From: an uncultured Oscillospiraceae bacterium
GTDB lineage: Bacteria > Bacillota > Clostridia > Oscillospirales > Oscillospiraceae
Length of the DNA stretch: 12,459 nucleotides
Direction: 5' to 3'
NCBI GenBank assembly: GCA_934636045.1
Contig: CAKTZP010000059.1
Span: 1 to 12,459, forward strand
Shown: positions 1-6,510 of the stretch, piece after piece
How the letters are laid out: every line of letters starts with the position of its first letter
Position numbering within the stretch: position 1 is the stretch's first letter
Made by a program: the position numbers and the translations under genes
Notes under the pieces: generated by a model
Databases searched by the model: none
What the model was told of the DNA's origin: nothing
What the model saw: only the letters and a program-made list of their open reading frames with translations

Positions 1-2028
1 CCCTATAAGTCCTCCGACGGCAAGTTTGAGATCGGCTCTGTGGCGCGCATCAAGACCGTCATGGACGAGGTTCGGACTGCGATTGGCAAGGACAACGTGA
101 TCTATGTTGACGGCGGCGACTCCCCGTACAACACCACGCTGGCCAACGTTACCCTGGGCAAGGTCTCCATCGACGCGCTTAACGCGCTCGGCCTGGACGC
201 CACCGTCCTCGGCAACCACGACTTTGACTACTCCCTCAAAAATCTCCTCAGCCTCCGCGACCGGGCGTCCTACGCCATGCTCTCGGCCAACACCAAGTTC
301 CGCGAGGGCAAGGCCTATGAGGGCGAAAAGACCTATCCGTTCGGCGATTATATCACCATCGAGGCCGCCGGCCTGAAGTTCGGCATCTTCGGCGTGACCG
401 ATGACAAGAGCGCCGAGACCACCCTCTATACCAACACCCGCGACATCGAATGGGACGACGACCTGACCAAGGCCACGGAGCTGGTCACCAAGCTCAAGGG
501 CGAGGAAAAGTGCGACGTCGTTGTTGCCCTGTCCCACCTGCACAGCAAGAACACCAAGCTCGTCACCGACAACAAGGCCGTTGACATCTCCATCGGCGGC
601 GGCAACGACATTGCAGGCCGCCCGACCATCGTCAACGACACCCAGTATCTGATCAACCCCAGCAAGCACGGCGAGGCGCTCAACCAGATCAACGTCGTGG
701 TCTACGGCGGTAAGATGACCGGTGTCGTCTACAACCAGATCTTCCTGACCGACGCATACCAGGAAGATGCCGGCGTGAAGAAGATCATCGACGGTTATAA
801 CGCCGAGGTCGGCAAGGCGCTGGAGCGGGTCGTCGGCTACAGCGCGCAGAATCTTGAATGGTCGACTCAGCTTGTCCGCGCCCAGAACTCCCCGATCGCG
901 AATCTGGTCACCGACGCGCTGCTGGACTACTTTGCTGACTATGAGCCCGACATCTGCCTCGTCAACGGCGGCGGCATGCGCTCCTCCATCCCCGAGGGCG
1001 AGGTCACGCTCAAGGTCTGCAACTCCGTTCTCCCGTTTGACAACGACATGATGCTTGTGGAGGCTCCGGGCTCTGCCATCCTTGCCGCACTGGAAAACGG
1101 CGTCAGCGCGCTGCCCAGCCTGCACGGAAAGTTTGCCCAGCCCGCCGGCATCACCTACACTGCCGACCTGACCAAGGAGCCCGGCAAGCGTGTTTCCGAT
1201 GTGAAGTTCAAGGACGGCACTAAGCTCGACCCGGCAAAGCGCTATAAGGTCGTCATCAACAGCTTCATCGGCGGCGGCGGCGACGGCTACTCGATGCTCA
1301 ACGTGCTCAACGAGGAAGCCGGTCTTGCCAAAGACGTGAAGATTATCACCCACGTCAATAAGACCTATATGCGCCACGCGCTGCAGGCCTACTTTGAAAA
1401 GTCCACCAAGGAAAAGCCCATCAAGGTCGATCTGACCGAAGTCCGTATCAAGCTCATTGAGCATCCCTTTACCGACATTCAGACATCGCAGTGGTTCTAT
1501 TCCGAGGTACTTAGCGTTTATCACCTCGGCGTTATCAAGGGCATGACTGAGACCACCTTCGTGCCGGACGGCAAGGTCACCCGCGCGCAGTTCATCACCA
1601 TGCTCTACCGTCTCGACGGCGAGAAGAAGATCGAAGACGGCAAGAACACCTTTACCGATCTGGCGAAGGATGCCTACTACACCGACGCCGTCAACTGGGG
1701 CGTCAAGAACGAGATCATCAAGGGCATGAGCGACAAGGAGTTTGCTCCCGAGGCCAACATCACCCGCGAGCAGATTGCCACCATTCTGTACCGCTACGCA
1801 GCGTTTGCGAAGAAGGACGGCATGGACAAGAAGGTCGATCTGACCGAAAAGTTCAAGGACGCCGGCACGGTTTCCGCCTATGCGAAGGATGCCCTCCAGT
1901 GGGCCGCCGCGCACGAGATCGTCAAGGGCGACGAGACGGGCATCCGTCCGCTCGATAACGCCACCCGCGCCGAAGCCGCTGCACTCATGGTTCGCATCAA
2001 TGCCCTCGCTACCGAGGCGAAAAAGTAA
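1..2028 (+). CDS. SLH-anchored 5'-nucleotidase / metallophosphoesterase, 5' end missing
   Basis: The reading frame is open from base 1 (675 residues visible); the N-terminus, including any signal peptide and the first metal motif (D-x-H), lies outside the window. The calcineurin-like phosphoesterase domain fills about nt 1-780: a DGGD motif near 109-120, GNHDFD at 211-228 and a SHLH motif near 532-543. The 5'-nucleotidase C-terminal domain (about 850-1390) has the substrate-binding NGGGMR motif (964-981) and GGDGY (1276-1290). Three SLH modules follow (about 1460-1620, 1650-1800, 1850-2010), each opening with a F-x-D type start and containing a G-x-I/V-K-G core. Family knowledge: such enzymes hydrolyse extracellular nucleotides or related phosphoesters, and SLH modules hold proteins on secondary cell-wall polymers. 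So this is probably a wall-bound nucleotide scavenger. The usual GGHxH metal motif appears here as GGGND (nt 589-603), so activity is uncertain. An apparent GTG at nt 40 is internal, not the start. Confidence 0.93.
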   Translation, partial: PYKSSDGKFEIGSVARIKTVMDEVRTAIGKDNVIYVDGGDSPYNTTLANVTLGKVSIDALNALGLDATVLGNHDFDYSLKNLLSLRDRASYAMLSANTKFREGKAYEGEKTYPFGDYITIEAAGLKFGIFGVTDDKSAETTLYTNTRDIEWDDDLTKATELVTKLKGEEKCDVVVALSHLHSKNTKLVTDNKAVDISIGGGNDIAGRPTIVNDTQYLINPSKHGEALNQINVVVYGGKMTGVVYNQIFLTDAYQEDAGVKKIIDGYNAEVGKALERVVGYSAQNLEWSTQLVRAQNSPIANLVTDALLDYFADYEPDICLVNGGGMRSSIPEGEVTLKVCNSVLPFDNDMMLVEAPGSAILAALENGVSALPSLHGKFAQPAGITYTADLTKEPGKRVSDVKFKDGTKLDPAKRYKVVINSFIGGGGDGYSMLNVLNEEAGLAKDVKIITHVNKTYMRHALQAYFEKSTKEKPIKVDLTEVRIKLIEHPFTDIQTSQWFYSEVLSVYHLGVIKGMTETTFVPDGKVTRAQFITMLYRLDGEKKIEDGKNTFTDLAKDAYYTDAVNWGVKNEIIKGMSDKEFAPEANITREQIATILYRYAAFAKKDGMDKKVDLTEKFKDAGTVSAYAKDALQWAAAHEIVKGDETGIRPLDNATRAEAAALMVRINALATEAKK

Positions 2029-2036
2029 GCTTTCTC

Positions 2037-2069
2037 AAAAAAACGGAGCCGCAATCGGCTCCGTTTTTT
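2037..2069 (+). terminator. Intrinsic terminator of the nucleotidase gene
   Basis: A perfect 8-bp GC stem (CGGAGCCG at 2044-2051, CGGCTCCG at 2056-2063) with a CAAT loop is flanked by A6 and followed by T6. It starts 8 nt after the stop codon. The flanking A tract makes it able to work in both directions. Confidence 0.95.
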
Positions 2070-2114
2070 CACGCCCTGCGCCCGTATTTTTTGCAGCAGC
2101 CTCCGTTTCAAGCC

Positions 2115-2568
2115 GTAGGGGCGGTCATTGACCGTCCGCGTTGGCACGATGTTGAAGTAATCGGTGTGGTGGGCCTGACGGTACGATGAAAAATCCGCTG
2201 CGGCGGGGTTCGGGACGTCCGGAGGCCGTCCCCTACAAGCCGTGGTCGGAAGCGTGCTCCTTGTAGGGGGCGGCGTCGTTAGCGCAGCCGTTGGCGGCTC
2301 TGCCGCCTTACGGATGCGGCATACCCCCTGCGGGTGCGACGCCCCGCTGCTGGCATCATCGTTTTTCTGCACGTCGCTTCGTGCTATGCGTAGGGCGGGC
2401 TCACCCGAGCCCGCCATGCTGGCATTCTCGTATTCATGCACACTACTTCGTGATCTGCGTAGGGGCGGATGCCCACATCCGCCCGTGCAGGCACCTTCGA
2501 TTTTGGCGCAAACCATATCGATCCACGCGCTGCGGCGCAGGGGGCGGGCGCTCAATGAGCGCCCCTAA
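2115..2568. repeat. Cluster of GTAGGGGCGG-type palindromic repeats in a gene-free interval
   Basis: The gene-free stretch 2070-2661 is filled with related hairpins. Four in forward orientation begin with (G)TAGGG(G)CGG or GGGGGCGGG: 2115-2140 (arms CGGTCA/TGACCG), 2390-2415 (GGCGGGCTC/GAGCCCGCC, loop ACCC), 2459-2486 (GGGCGGATG/CATCCGCCC, loop CCCA) and 2540-2568 (GGGCGCTCA/TGAGCGCCC). One lies in reverse orientation at 2212-2236 (arms GGGACG/CGTCCC, ending CCCCTAC). A half copy starts at 2263, followed by a GGCGGC/GCCGCC hairpin at 2293-2307. The arm sequence differs between copies but stays complementary. Open frames crossing this region have no recognisable product and are judged spurious. 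Function is unknown; REP/BIME-like or mini-transposon-like elements are the nearest known analogies. Confidence 0.8.
2349..2486 (+). repeat. Two tandem 69-bp units, each ending in a hairpin
   Basis: Unit 1 (2349-2417) and unit 2 (2418-2486) both start GCTGGCAT, share a middle TCGTG block and end in a TAGGG(G)CGG palindrome with 9-bp arms. A third, more diverged start (GCAGGCACC) follows exactly 69 bp later at 2487 and leads into the palindrome at 2540-2568, though its spacing there is not 69. The repeat shows the palindromes are carried within a larger duplicated unit. Confidence 0.7.
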
Positions 2569-2603
2569 GGCGCGAATTCCAATATGTGCCGAAGGCACAC
2601 CAT

Positions 2604-2640
2604 ATTCATTATTCATTATTCACTATTCACCATTCACCAT
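2604..2640 (+). repeat. Heptad tandem repeat ATTCAYY, five copies
   Basis: Five head-to-tail 7-bp units, ATTCATT, ATTCATT, ATTCACT, ATTCACC and ATTCACC, run from 2604 to 2638, followed by AT. The array is AT-rich inside a GC-rich region and lies just beyond the 3' end of the minus-strand SSB-like gene. A related array occurs at 8924-8951. A small hairpin (TGTGCC/GGCACA, 2585-2599) lies on its left side. Confidence 0.85.
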
Positions 2641-2661
2641 CCGCGCGCTCCCCACTCTTCT

Positions 2662-3282
2662 TTACCACGTCTCCTCTTCTTCCGGCAGGAATGTGGCGGT
2701 GATGGCGGAGATCTCATAGGCCGTGCGCTCCTCAGAGACCCCATCGAGCATTTTGATGTAGGTACGGCTTTGCAGGCGGCCGGTCAGACGCAGACTCGCG
2801 CCGACGTGCTGCTCCGCCGCCTCCTGCGCACAGCGTCCCCAGAGGATGCAGGGCAAATAATCCGCGCGGCGGTAGGGGCGGTTGACCGCGAGCATGACGT
2901 CGCAGATCTCGCGCCCGAGCGGCGTGCGCCGGTAGACCGGCTCCTTGCAGAGTATGCCCTGCAGCATGACCTGATTGTCATGCGGCGCGACCGTGACCTC
3001 CATCGTCTCGGCCAGCACGGAGATGATGAGCCGCCGCCCGGTATTCTGGCGATTGTTAAATGACCGAATTTGTCCCGTGATATGAATCCCGTCGCCCTCA
3101 TCCGCCGCCGTTTGCCGCAGCAGCTCCTCGGGCGCCAAAATTTGCAGCCGGTCGACCGCGCCGGACAGCCGCGTGACCTCCAGCGGAAATGAGAAAAAGC
3201 TTCGGCCGTGGTTGCTGTGCGAATATTGCGGACTTCCGGCCAGCGCGCCGGTCAGCACGATCTGGTTTGCGTTTTGTTCCAT
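2662..3282 (-). CDS. SSB-like protein with two OB folds
   Basis: 206 residues, ATG at 3280-3282 with a GAGGTGG ribosome binding site (3287-3293). The protein is an internal duplication of an OB-fold single-strand DNA-binding domain. NQIVLTGAL (residues 6-14) matches NQVMLQGIL (103-111), and HITGQIRSFNN (67-77) matches RLTGRLQSRTY (165-175), an offset of about 97. Segments such as FFSFPLEVTRLSG and the GQIRSFNNR strand are typical of the clostridial SSB-like family that is distinct from the canonical replication SSB. The C-terminus is acidic and ends in an aromatic residue (EEEETW), loosely like the protein-docking tip of SSBs. Expected role: ssDNA binding in the cytoplasm; the specific process is unknown. 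It is a single gene, divergent from the TSUP pair, with no strong terminator seen after it. Confidence 0.85.
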   Translation of the reverse strand: MEQNANQIVLTGALAGSPQYSHSNHGRSFFSFPLEVTRLSGAVDRLQILAPEELLRQTAADEGDGIHITGQIRSFNNRQNTGRRLIISVLAETMEVTVAPHDNQVMLQGILCKEPVYRRTPLGREICDVMLAVNRPYRRADYLPCILWGRCAQEAAEQHVGASLRLTGRLQSRTYIKMLDGVSEERTAYEISAITATFLPEEEETW

Positions 3283-3405
3283 TGTCCCACCTCGTTCAAC
3301 GTCTTATGGGAGAGTATATTCTCCCCGCGGAACGAATATGCCCGCTGTATACTCCGCGGCAAATTGGGAAAAATAGCCCAAACGGAACGATGGGAGAGAA
3401 AAACC
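3283..3405. promoter_or_regulatory. Divergent promoter region between the SSB-like and TSUP genes
   Basis: Two TATACT -10-like hexamers point outward: one on the plus strand (3348-3353) and one on the minus strand (complement of 3313-3318). They form the inverted repeat GAGTATA (3312-3318) / TATACTC (3348-3354). CCGCGG occurs twice (3325-3330 and 3354-3359). No good -35 is visible for either, so activation by a protein, or different true promoters, are possible. The TSUP leader also holds a small TTGGG/CCCAA hairpin (3364-3381). Confidence 0.4.
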
Positions 3406-3762
3406 ATGCGGAAAAATTACGGCGCGGCGCTGGCCGGGGCGGCGGCAGGGCTGGCCAACGGGCTGTTCGGCGCGGGCGGCGGGATGCTGCTGCTGCCGCT
3501 TTTGGAGCGGCTGACCGAGCTGGGCCCGCGCGAGCGCTTTGCGACCTCGGTGTGCATCATTCTGCCGCTGAGCCTTGTTTCGGCGGCGGTGTACTGGCTG
3601 CGCGGCGGCGCATTTTCCGGCGAGGCCGTGCCGTATCTCATCGGCGGGGCACTCGGCGGACTGGCGGCCGGGCTGCTGCTCCGGCGGCTGCCGACGAAGC
3701 TCCTGCACCGCGTGATGGGCGTACTCATCCTCTGGGGCGGGCTGCGCCTGCTGCTGCAGTGA
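3406..3762 (+). CDS. TSUP (TauE/SafE) permease, N-terminal half
   Basis: 118 residues, ATG at 3406 behind GGGAG (3392-3396). It has about four hydrophobic segments (residues roughly 7-32, 46-64, 75-93, 100-117) and the TSUP signature GLANGLFGAGGGMLLLP at 15-31. Full TSUP permeases have two such halves in one chain of about 250 residues; this product is one half only. The stop TGA at 3760-3762 overlaps the GTG start of the second half as GTGA, so the two are likely translated in a coupled way and form one membrane transporter. Members of the family move sulfite, sulfoacetate, thiosulfate or other small anions; the substrate here cannot be told. Confidence 0.85.
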   Translation: MRKNYGAALAGAAAGLANGLFGAGGGMLLLPLLERLTELGPRERFATSVCIILPLSLVSAAVYWLRGGAFSGEAVPYLIGGALGGLAAGLLLRRLPTKLLHRVMGVLILWGGLRLLLQ

Positions 3763-4121
3763 CCGCGGTTTTGGCCGGGCTGGTATGCGGCGTGCTGTCC
3801 GGCCTCGGCATCGGCGGCGGCACAGCGCTGATGGTCTGGATGACAGCCGTGCAGGGCATTGAGCAGGTGCAGGCACAGGGCATCAATCTGCTATATTTTA
3901 TCCCGACCGCCCTGACTGCCCTCCTGCTACACGCAAAGCACCGCCTCATCCGCTGGAGCGCCGTGCTCTGGGCGGCGCTGCCCGGCTGCGCGACCGCTGC
4001 GCTCACGGCATGGCTCGCCGCCGCTCTGGACACCACGCTCCTTTCCCGCCTGTTTGGTGGCTTTTTGCTCCTTGTCGGCCTGCGGGAGCTCTTCGGCAAG
4101 CACGACCGCCCGAAAAAATGA
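3759..4121 (+). CDS. TSUP (TauE/SafE) permease, C-terminal half
   Basis: 120 residues if it starts at GTG 3759-3761, overlapping the preceding stop by 4 nt. The second TSUP signature GVLSGLGIGGGTALMVW sits at 11-27, matching residues 15-31 of the first half, and four hydrophobic segments follow; the tail is basic (GKHDRPKK). The frame is open far upstream on the same strand, but that part only shadows the first half in another frame and is not protein-like. No clear ribosome binding site precedes GTG, which favours coupling by re-initiation. A -1 frameshift relative to an ancestral full-length gene is the alternative; no slippery heptamer is visible at the junction. Confidence 0.82.
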   Translation: MTAVLAGLVCGVLSGLGIGGGTALMVWMTAVQGIEQVQAQGINLLYFIPTALTALLLHAKHRLIRWSAVLWAALPGCATAALTAWLAAALDTTLLSRLFGGFLLLVGLRELFGKHDRPKK

Positions 4122-4148
4122 CCGCCCCACGCGGCGCGGTCGCTTTTT
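4120..4148 (+). terminator. Terminator of the TSUP pair
   Basis: GACCGC (4120-4125) pairs with GCGGTC (4136-4141), followed by GC and T5 (4144-4148). The stem begins inside the stop codon of the second TSUP half. Confidence 0.65.
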
Positions 4149-4160
4149 GTGTCATCACGC

Positions 4161-4191
4161 AAAATCCCCCGGCGCCGTGCGGCGCCGGGGG
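4161..4191 (-). terminator. Terminator of the AraC-family gene
   Basis: A perfect 11-bp stem, CCCCCGGCGCC (4166-4176) and GGCGCCGGGGG (4181-4191), has a 4-nt loop. On the minus strand it lies 6 nt past the AraC stop and is followed by ATTTT, a short U tract. The very stable stem faces the TSUP terminator, so the two convergent units are well insulated. Confidence 0.75.
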
Positions 4192-4197
4192 CTGGGT

Positions 4198-5361
4198 TTA
4201 TTCGTCTTGCAGCGTCTTGGCATATTCCGAGGGGGAGATGCCGAAATTGTCTTTGAACTGGCGGGAGAAGTGGTGGATGGTGGAATAATTCAGCATCGCG
4301 GCGATCTGGGAGAGGTTGTGCTTGCCCTCGCGGATGAGAGATTTGCTCTCCTCGAGCTTGACGCGGCGGATGTATTCGCCGGGGGAGATGTTCATCTGGC
4401 GGCGGAAGAGCGCGGTCAAGTGCGAGGTGCTCACGCCCGCCTCCTTGGCCACAAGCTCCACGGAAAGCTTGTCGTAGACGTGATTTGCAATGTATTGCAG
4501 CGTGCGGCTGATGATGACGTTTTCGTTGTGCAGCGCCAGCGGGGTCTTCAGGCGCTTTTTGCGGCCGCCCGCGCGCAGGAGCGACAGCATCAGCAGCTTC
4601 AGGTCGCAGCGGATAAAGTCGCCGCTGTAGGCGTCGTTGCGCTCGACCTCGCGGAGGAGGTTTTTCAGCAGCGCCGCCTCCTCGGACGACAGGTCGAACA
4701 CGCGGTCGGTCAGCGCAAGGCGCAGGTCGCTCTCGAGATCAAAGGAGATCGTCAGAAAGCGGACGGTGGTGTCCAGCTCGGTGTACTGCATGTGCCACTG
4801 GTCCGGGCCGAAGAACATAAGCTGCCCCTGCTTGAGCGGGTAGCTCGTGCCGCCCACGACGCAGTGCAGCAGCCCATGGTCGACATAGGTCAGCTCATAC
4901 ATCGGGTGCGATTCGCCCTTGAATAAAAAGCCGCTCTCAGCCTCGCGATAAAACAGCGTGTAGATCTCGCCCAGCCGCAGCCGGTCGCCGATCTTCAGAT
5001 CGTCGGCGGCGTTGAGCTCCTGCGTCCGGGTCAGGACGGCGTCCTTCGGCCGCACGAGGCGCACGGTGCACTCCTGCTGGTAGGGCACGATGGCAAATTC
5101 CGTGTTCGGCGCGAGGCTGATGGGCTTATCCAAGTAGAAAAAGGTCGTCTTTTTCCCGCTGCGAATGGCCAGAACGGTCATGCCCAGCTCAAAATCCAGA
5201 TACACCGTCTCCGGACAGCGCTGGAAAAAGCGCTCCTCGGCAGTAAAGCGGCAGAATTCCTCCGTCCATTCCTCGCCCTGCGGGAAGCCGCGGTTCGGCA
5301 GGCGGTCGCGCAGGACGCGCCCGAACCCGGCAAAGGTCTGACGGTTCAGATTTTCGATCAA
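4198..5361 (-). CDS. AraC-family transcription regulator with cupin and extra N-terminal domain
   Basis: 387 residues. The start is TTG at 5359-5361, chosen because a strong AAAGGAGG (5370-5377) lies 8 nt upstream and no in-frame ATG is near. Residues 1-115 form an extra domain of unclear family, possibly cupin-like, opening with FAGFGRVL. Residues about 130-215 look like an AraC-type cupin sensor domain (HPMYELTYVDHG, QGQLMFFGPDQWHMQY). The C-terminal DNA-binding domain has two helix-turn-helix units: 299-320 (LSVELVAKEAGVSTSHL) and 350-372 (LSQIAAMLNYSTIHHFSRQF), ending with the typical FGISPSEY. Canonical AraC proteins are about 290 residues, so the N-terminal addition explains the length. 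It lies 33 nt after the nucleotidyltransferase and is probably co-transcribed with it. The ligand is unknown; a carbohydrate is plausible by family. Confidence 0.93.
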   Translation of the reverse strand: MIENLNRQTFAGFGRVLRDRLPNRGFPQGEEWTEEFCRFTAEERFFQRCPETVYLDFELGMTVLAIRSGKKTTFFYLDKPISLAPNTEFAIVPYQQECTVRLVRPKDAVLTRTQELNAADDLKIGDRLRLGEIYTLFYREAESGFLFKGESHPMYELTYVDHGLLHCVVGGTSYPLKQGQLMFFGPDQWHMQYTELDTTVRFLTISFDLESDLRLALTDRVFDLSSEEAALLKNLLREVERNDAYSGDFIRCDLKLLMLSLLRAGGRKKRLKTPLALHNENVIISRTLQYIANHVYDKLSVELVAKEAGVSTSHLTALFRRQMNISPGEYIRRVKLEESKSLIREGKHNLSQIAAMLNYSTIHHFSRQFKDNFGISPSEYAKTLQDE

Positions 5362-5394
5362 GGCTACGTCCTCCTTTCGGTTTCGGTGCTGCGG

Positions 5395-6300
5395 TCAGTC
5401 GAACAGGCGATCGGGATAGTGCCCCTGCGCATGCAGCGCAGCAATGGCAGCCTGCACGTCGGGAAGGTCTGCGCGGTAGGTCACGCCGTACCATGCCTCG
5501 TCTGTGTGCAGCATGTGCACGCGGCCGAGCCCCTCGTGGATCTGCGCATTGGCGACAGTCGGGAGGAAAAATTCACATTTTTCCGGGTTTTTTGGCAGAT
5601 TTTCGCGCAAAAAATCCGGGAAACGGCGCTCCAGCTCCGCCAAAATGCGCGGCGTGAAGCCCCAGAAGTTCATCGACACCACGCTGTCGCCGGACAGGGC
5701 GACCCAGTGCGTGCCGTCCTCGGTATAGGCCGCGTCGTCGCCGCGCTTTTCGATGCAGGTGCGCTCGACCACGTTCGTGAGCATGCCGTTTGCTGTCTCG
5801 CACACGCCGCGCGCCATGGTGCCGTTGGCAGTCATGGCATTGCGCAGGCAGTAGCCGACCATGGCGTAGTCGTTATCGGCATGCGGCGTGCGGAAAAACT
5901 CCGCCAGCGCGGTATAGGCGCCCCGGCCATAGAAATCGTCGGCGTTAATCACGGCAAAATCGCCCGCGATCTCGTCCTTGGCGCACAAAAGCGCGTGCCC
6001 CGTGCCCCACGGCTTCGTCCGCCCCGCAGGCACGGAAAAGCCCGTGGGCAGGCAGTCAAGCTCCTGATAGACATACGCCACGTCAATGTGCCGCTCGACC
6101 GGGCGCAGGATGCGGCGGAAATCCTCATCGATGGCGTGCTTGATAATAAAGACCACCTTGCCGAAGCCGGCGGTGATCGCGTCATAAACAGAATAATGGA
6201 TGATGCTGTTTCCCTCGTTATCGACGGGCGTGATCTGCTTCAGTCCGCCGAAGCGGCTGCCCATGCCCGCCGCCATAATGACCAGAGTCGGTTTGCTCAT
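5395..6300 (-). CDS. NTP-transferase (sugar-nucleotidyltransferase type) family protein
   Basis: 301 residues. The start is ATG at 6298-6300 with AAGGAAGG (6311-6318) 10 nt upstream; an in-frame ATG at 6354 is further from any ribosome binding site and adds residues unlike the family. The Rossmann-like GT-A fold is shown by AAGMGSRFGGLKQ (10-22, nucleotide-binding loop and Lys), the strand FGKVVFIIK (46-54), KPWGTGHALL (96-105) and NADDFYG (119-125, metal-binding Asp pair). These belong to the clostridial stand-alone nucleotidyltransferase family close to NDP-sugar pyrophosphorylases. The expected reaction is transfer of a nucleotidyl group from NTP to a phosphorylated small molecule; the acceptor is not known. 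It is the first gene of a two-gene unit with the AraC regulator and has its own promoter at 6372-6400. Confidence 0.88.
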   Translation of the reverse strand: MSKPTLVIMAAGMGSRFGGLKQITPVDNEGNSIIHYSVYDAITAGFGKVVFIIKHAIDEDFRRILRPVERHIDVAYVYQELDCLPTGFSVPAGRTKPWGTGHALLCAKDEIAGDFAVINADDFYGRGAYTALAEFFRTPHADNDYAMVGYCLRNAMTANGTMARGVCETANGMLTNVVERTCIEKRGDDAAYTEDGTHWVALSGDSVVSMNFWGFTPRILAELERRFPDFLRENLPKNPEKCEFFLPTVANAQIHEGLGRVHMLHTDEAWYGVTYRADLPDVQAAIAALHAQGHYPDRLFD

Positions 6301-6371
6301 GAATCTGCTTCCTTCCTTGCTTGCCCCGTCAAAAGTCATCTCGCAGTGGGGCAAAGAATCCGGTAGCTGTT

Positions 6372-6400
6372 ATTATAGCAGATATGAGGAAAAACCGCAA
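6372..6400 (-). promoter_or_regulatory. SigA-type promoter of the nucleotidyltransferase-AraC unit
   Basis: On the minus strand, TTGCGG (complement of 6395-6400), a 17-nt spacer and TATAAT (complement of 6372-6377). The predicted transcript starts about 65 nt before the ATG. Confidence 0.8.
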
Positions 6401-6429
6401 ACAATTTTACATTTTCTTCTGTAAAAATG

Positions 6430-6458
6430 TTGACACTACCTCAAAAAACGGGTACGAT
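6430..6458 (+). promoter_or_regulatory. SigA-type promoter of the pyrophosphatase gene
   Basis: TTGACA at 6430-6435 (perfect -35), 17-nt spacer, TACGAT at 6453-6458. It lies 30 bp from the divergent promoter; the interval between the -35 boxes is AT-rich. The predicted leader is about 45 nt. Confidence 0.85.
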
Positions 6459-6510
6459 GAAGAGAGAAAAAAAGAGAGGGCTCTGTTTTATTGAAAAGGA
6501 GGGCACAAGC

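Noticed and set aside
1878..2568. Open frames across the repeat region on both strands
   Set aside because: They are made of palindromic repeats, are Arg/Pro/Ala-rich, have no ribosome binding site, and one overlaps the nucleotidase and its terminator.
2604..2640. Heptad array considered as a CRISPR
   Set aside because: The units are 7 bp with no spacers, and no cas genes are present.
3189..3758. Upstream extension of the second TSUP frame
   Set aside because: It is Arg/Ala/Gly-rich, runs through the first TSUP half in another frame, and lacks membrane segments; GTG 3759 is preferred as start.
5386..6366. Long open frame antisense to the nucleotidyltransferase, and a similar one at 4054-4926 over the AraC gene
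   Set aside because: They are shadows of recognised genes, with no suitable start region and low-complexity His/Ala/Arg-rich products.
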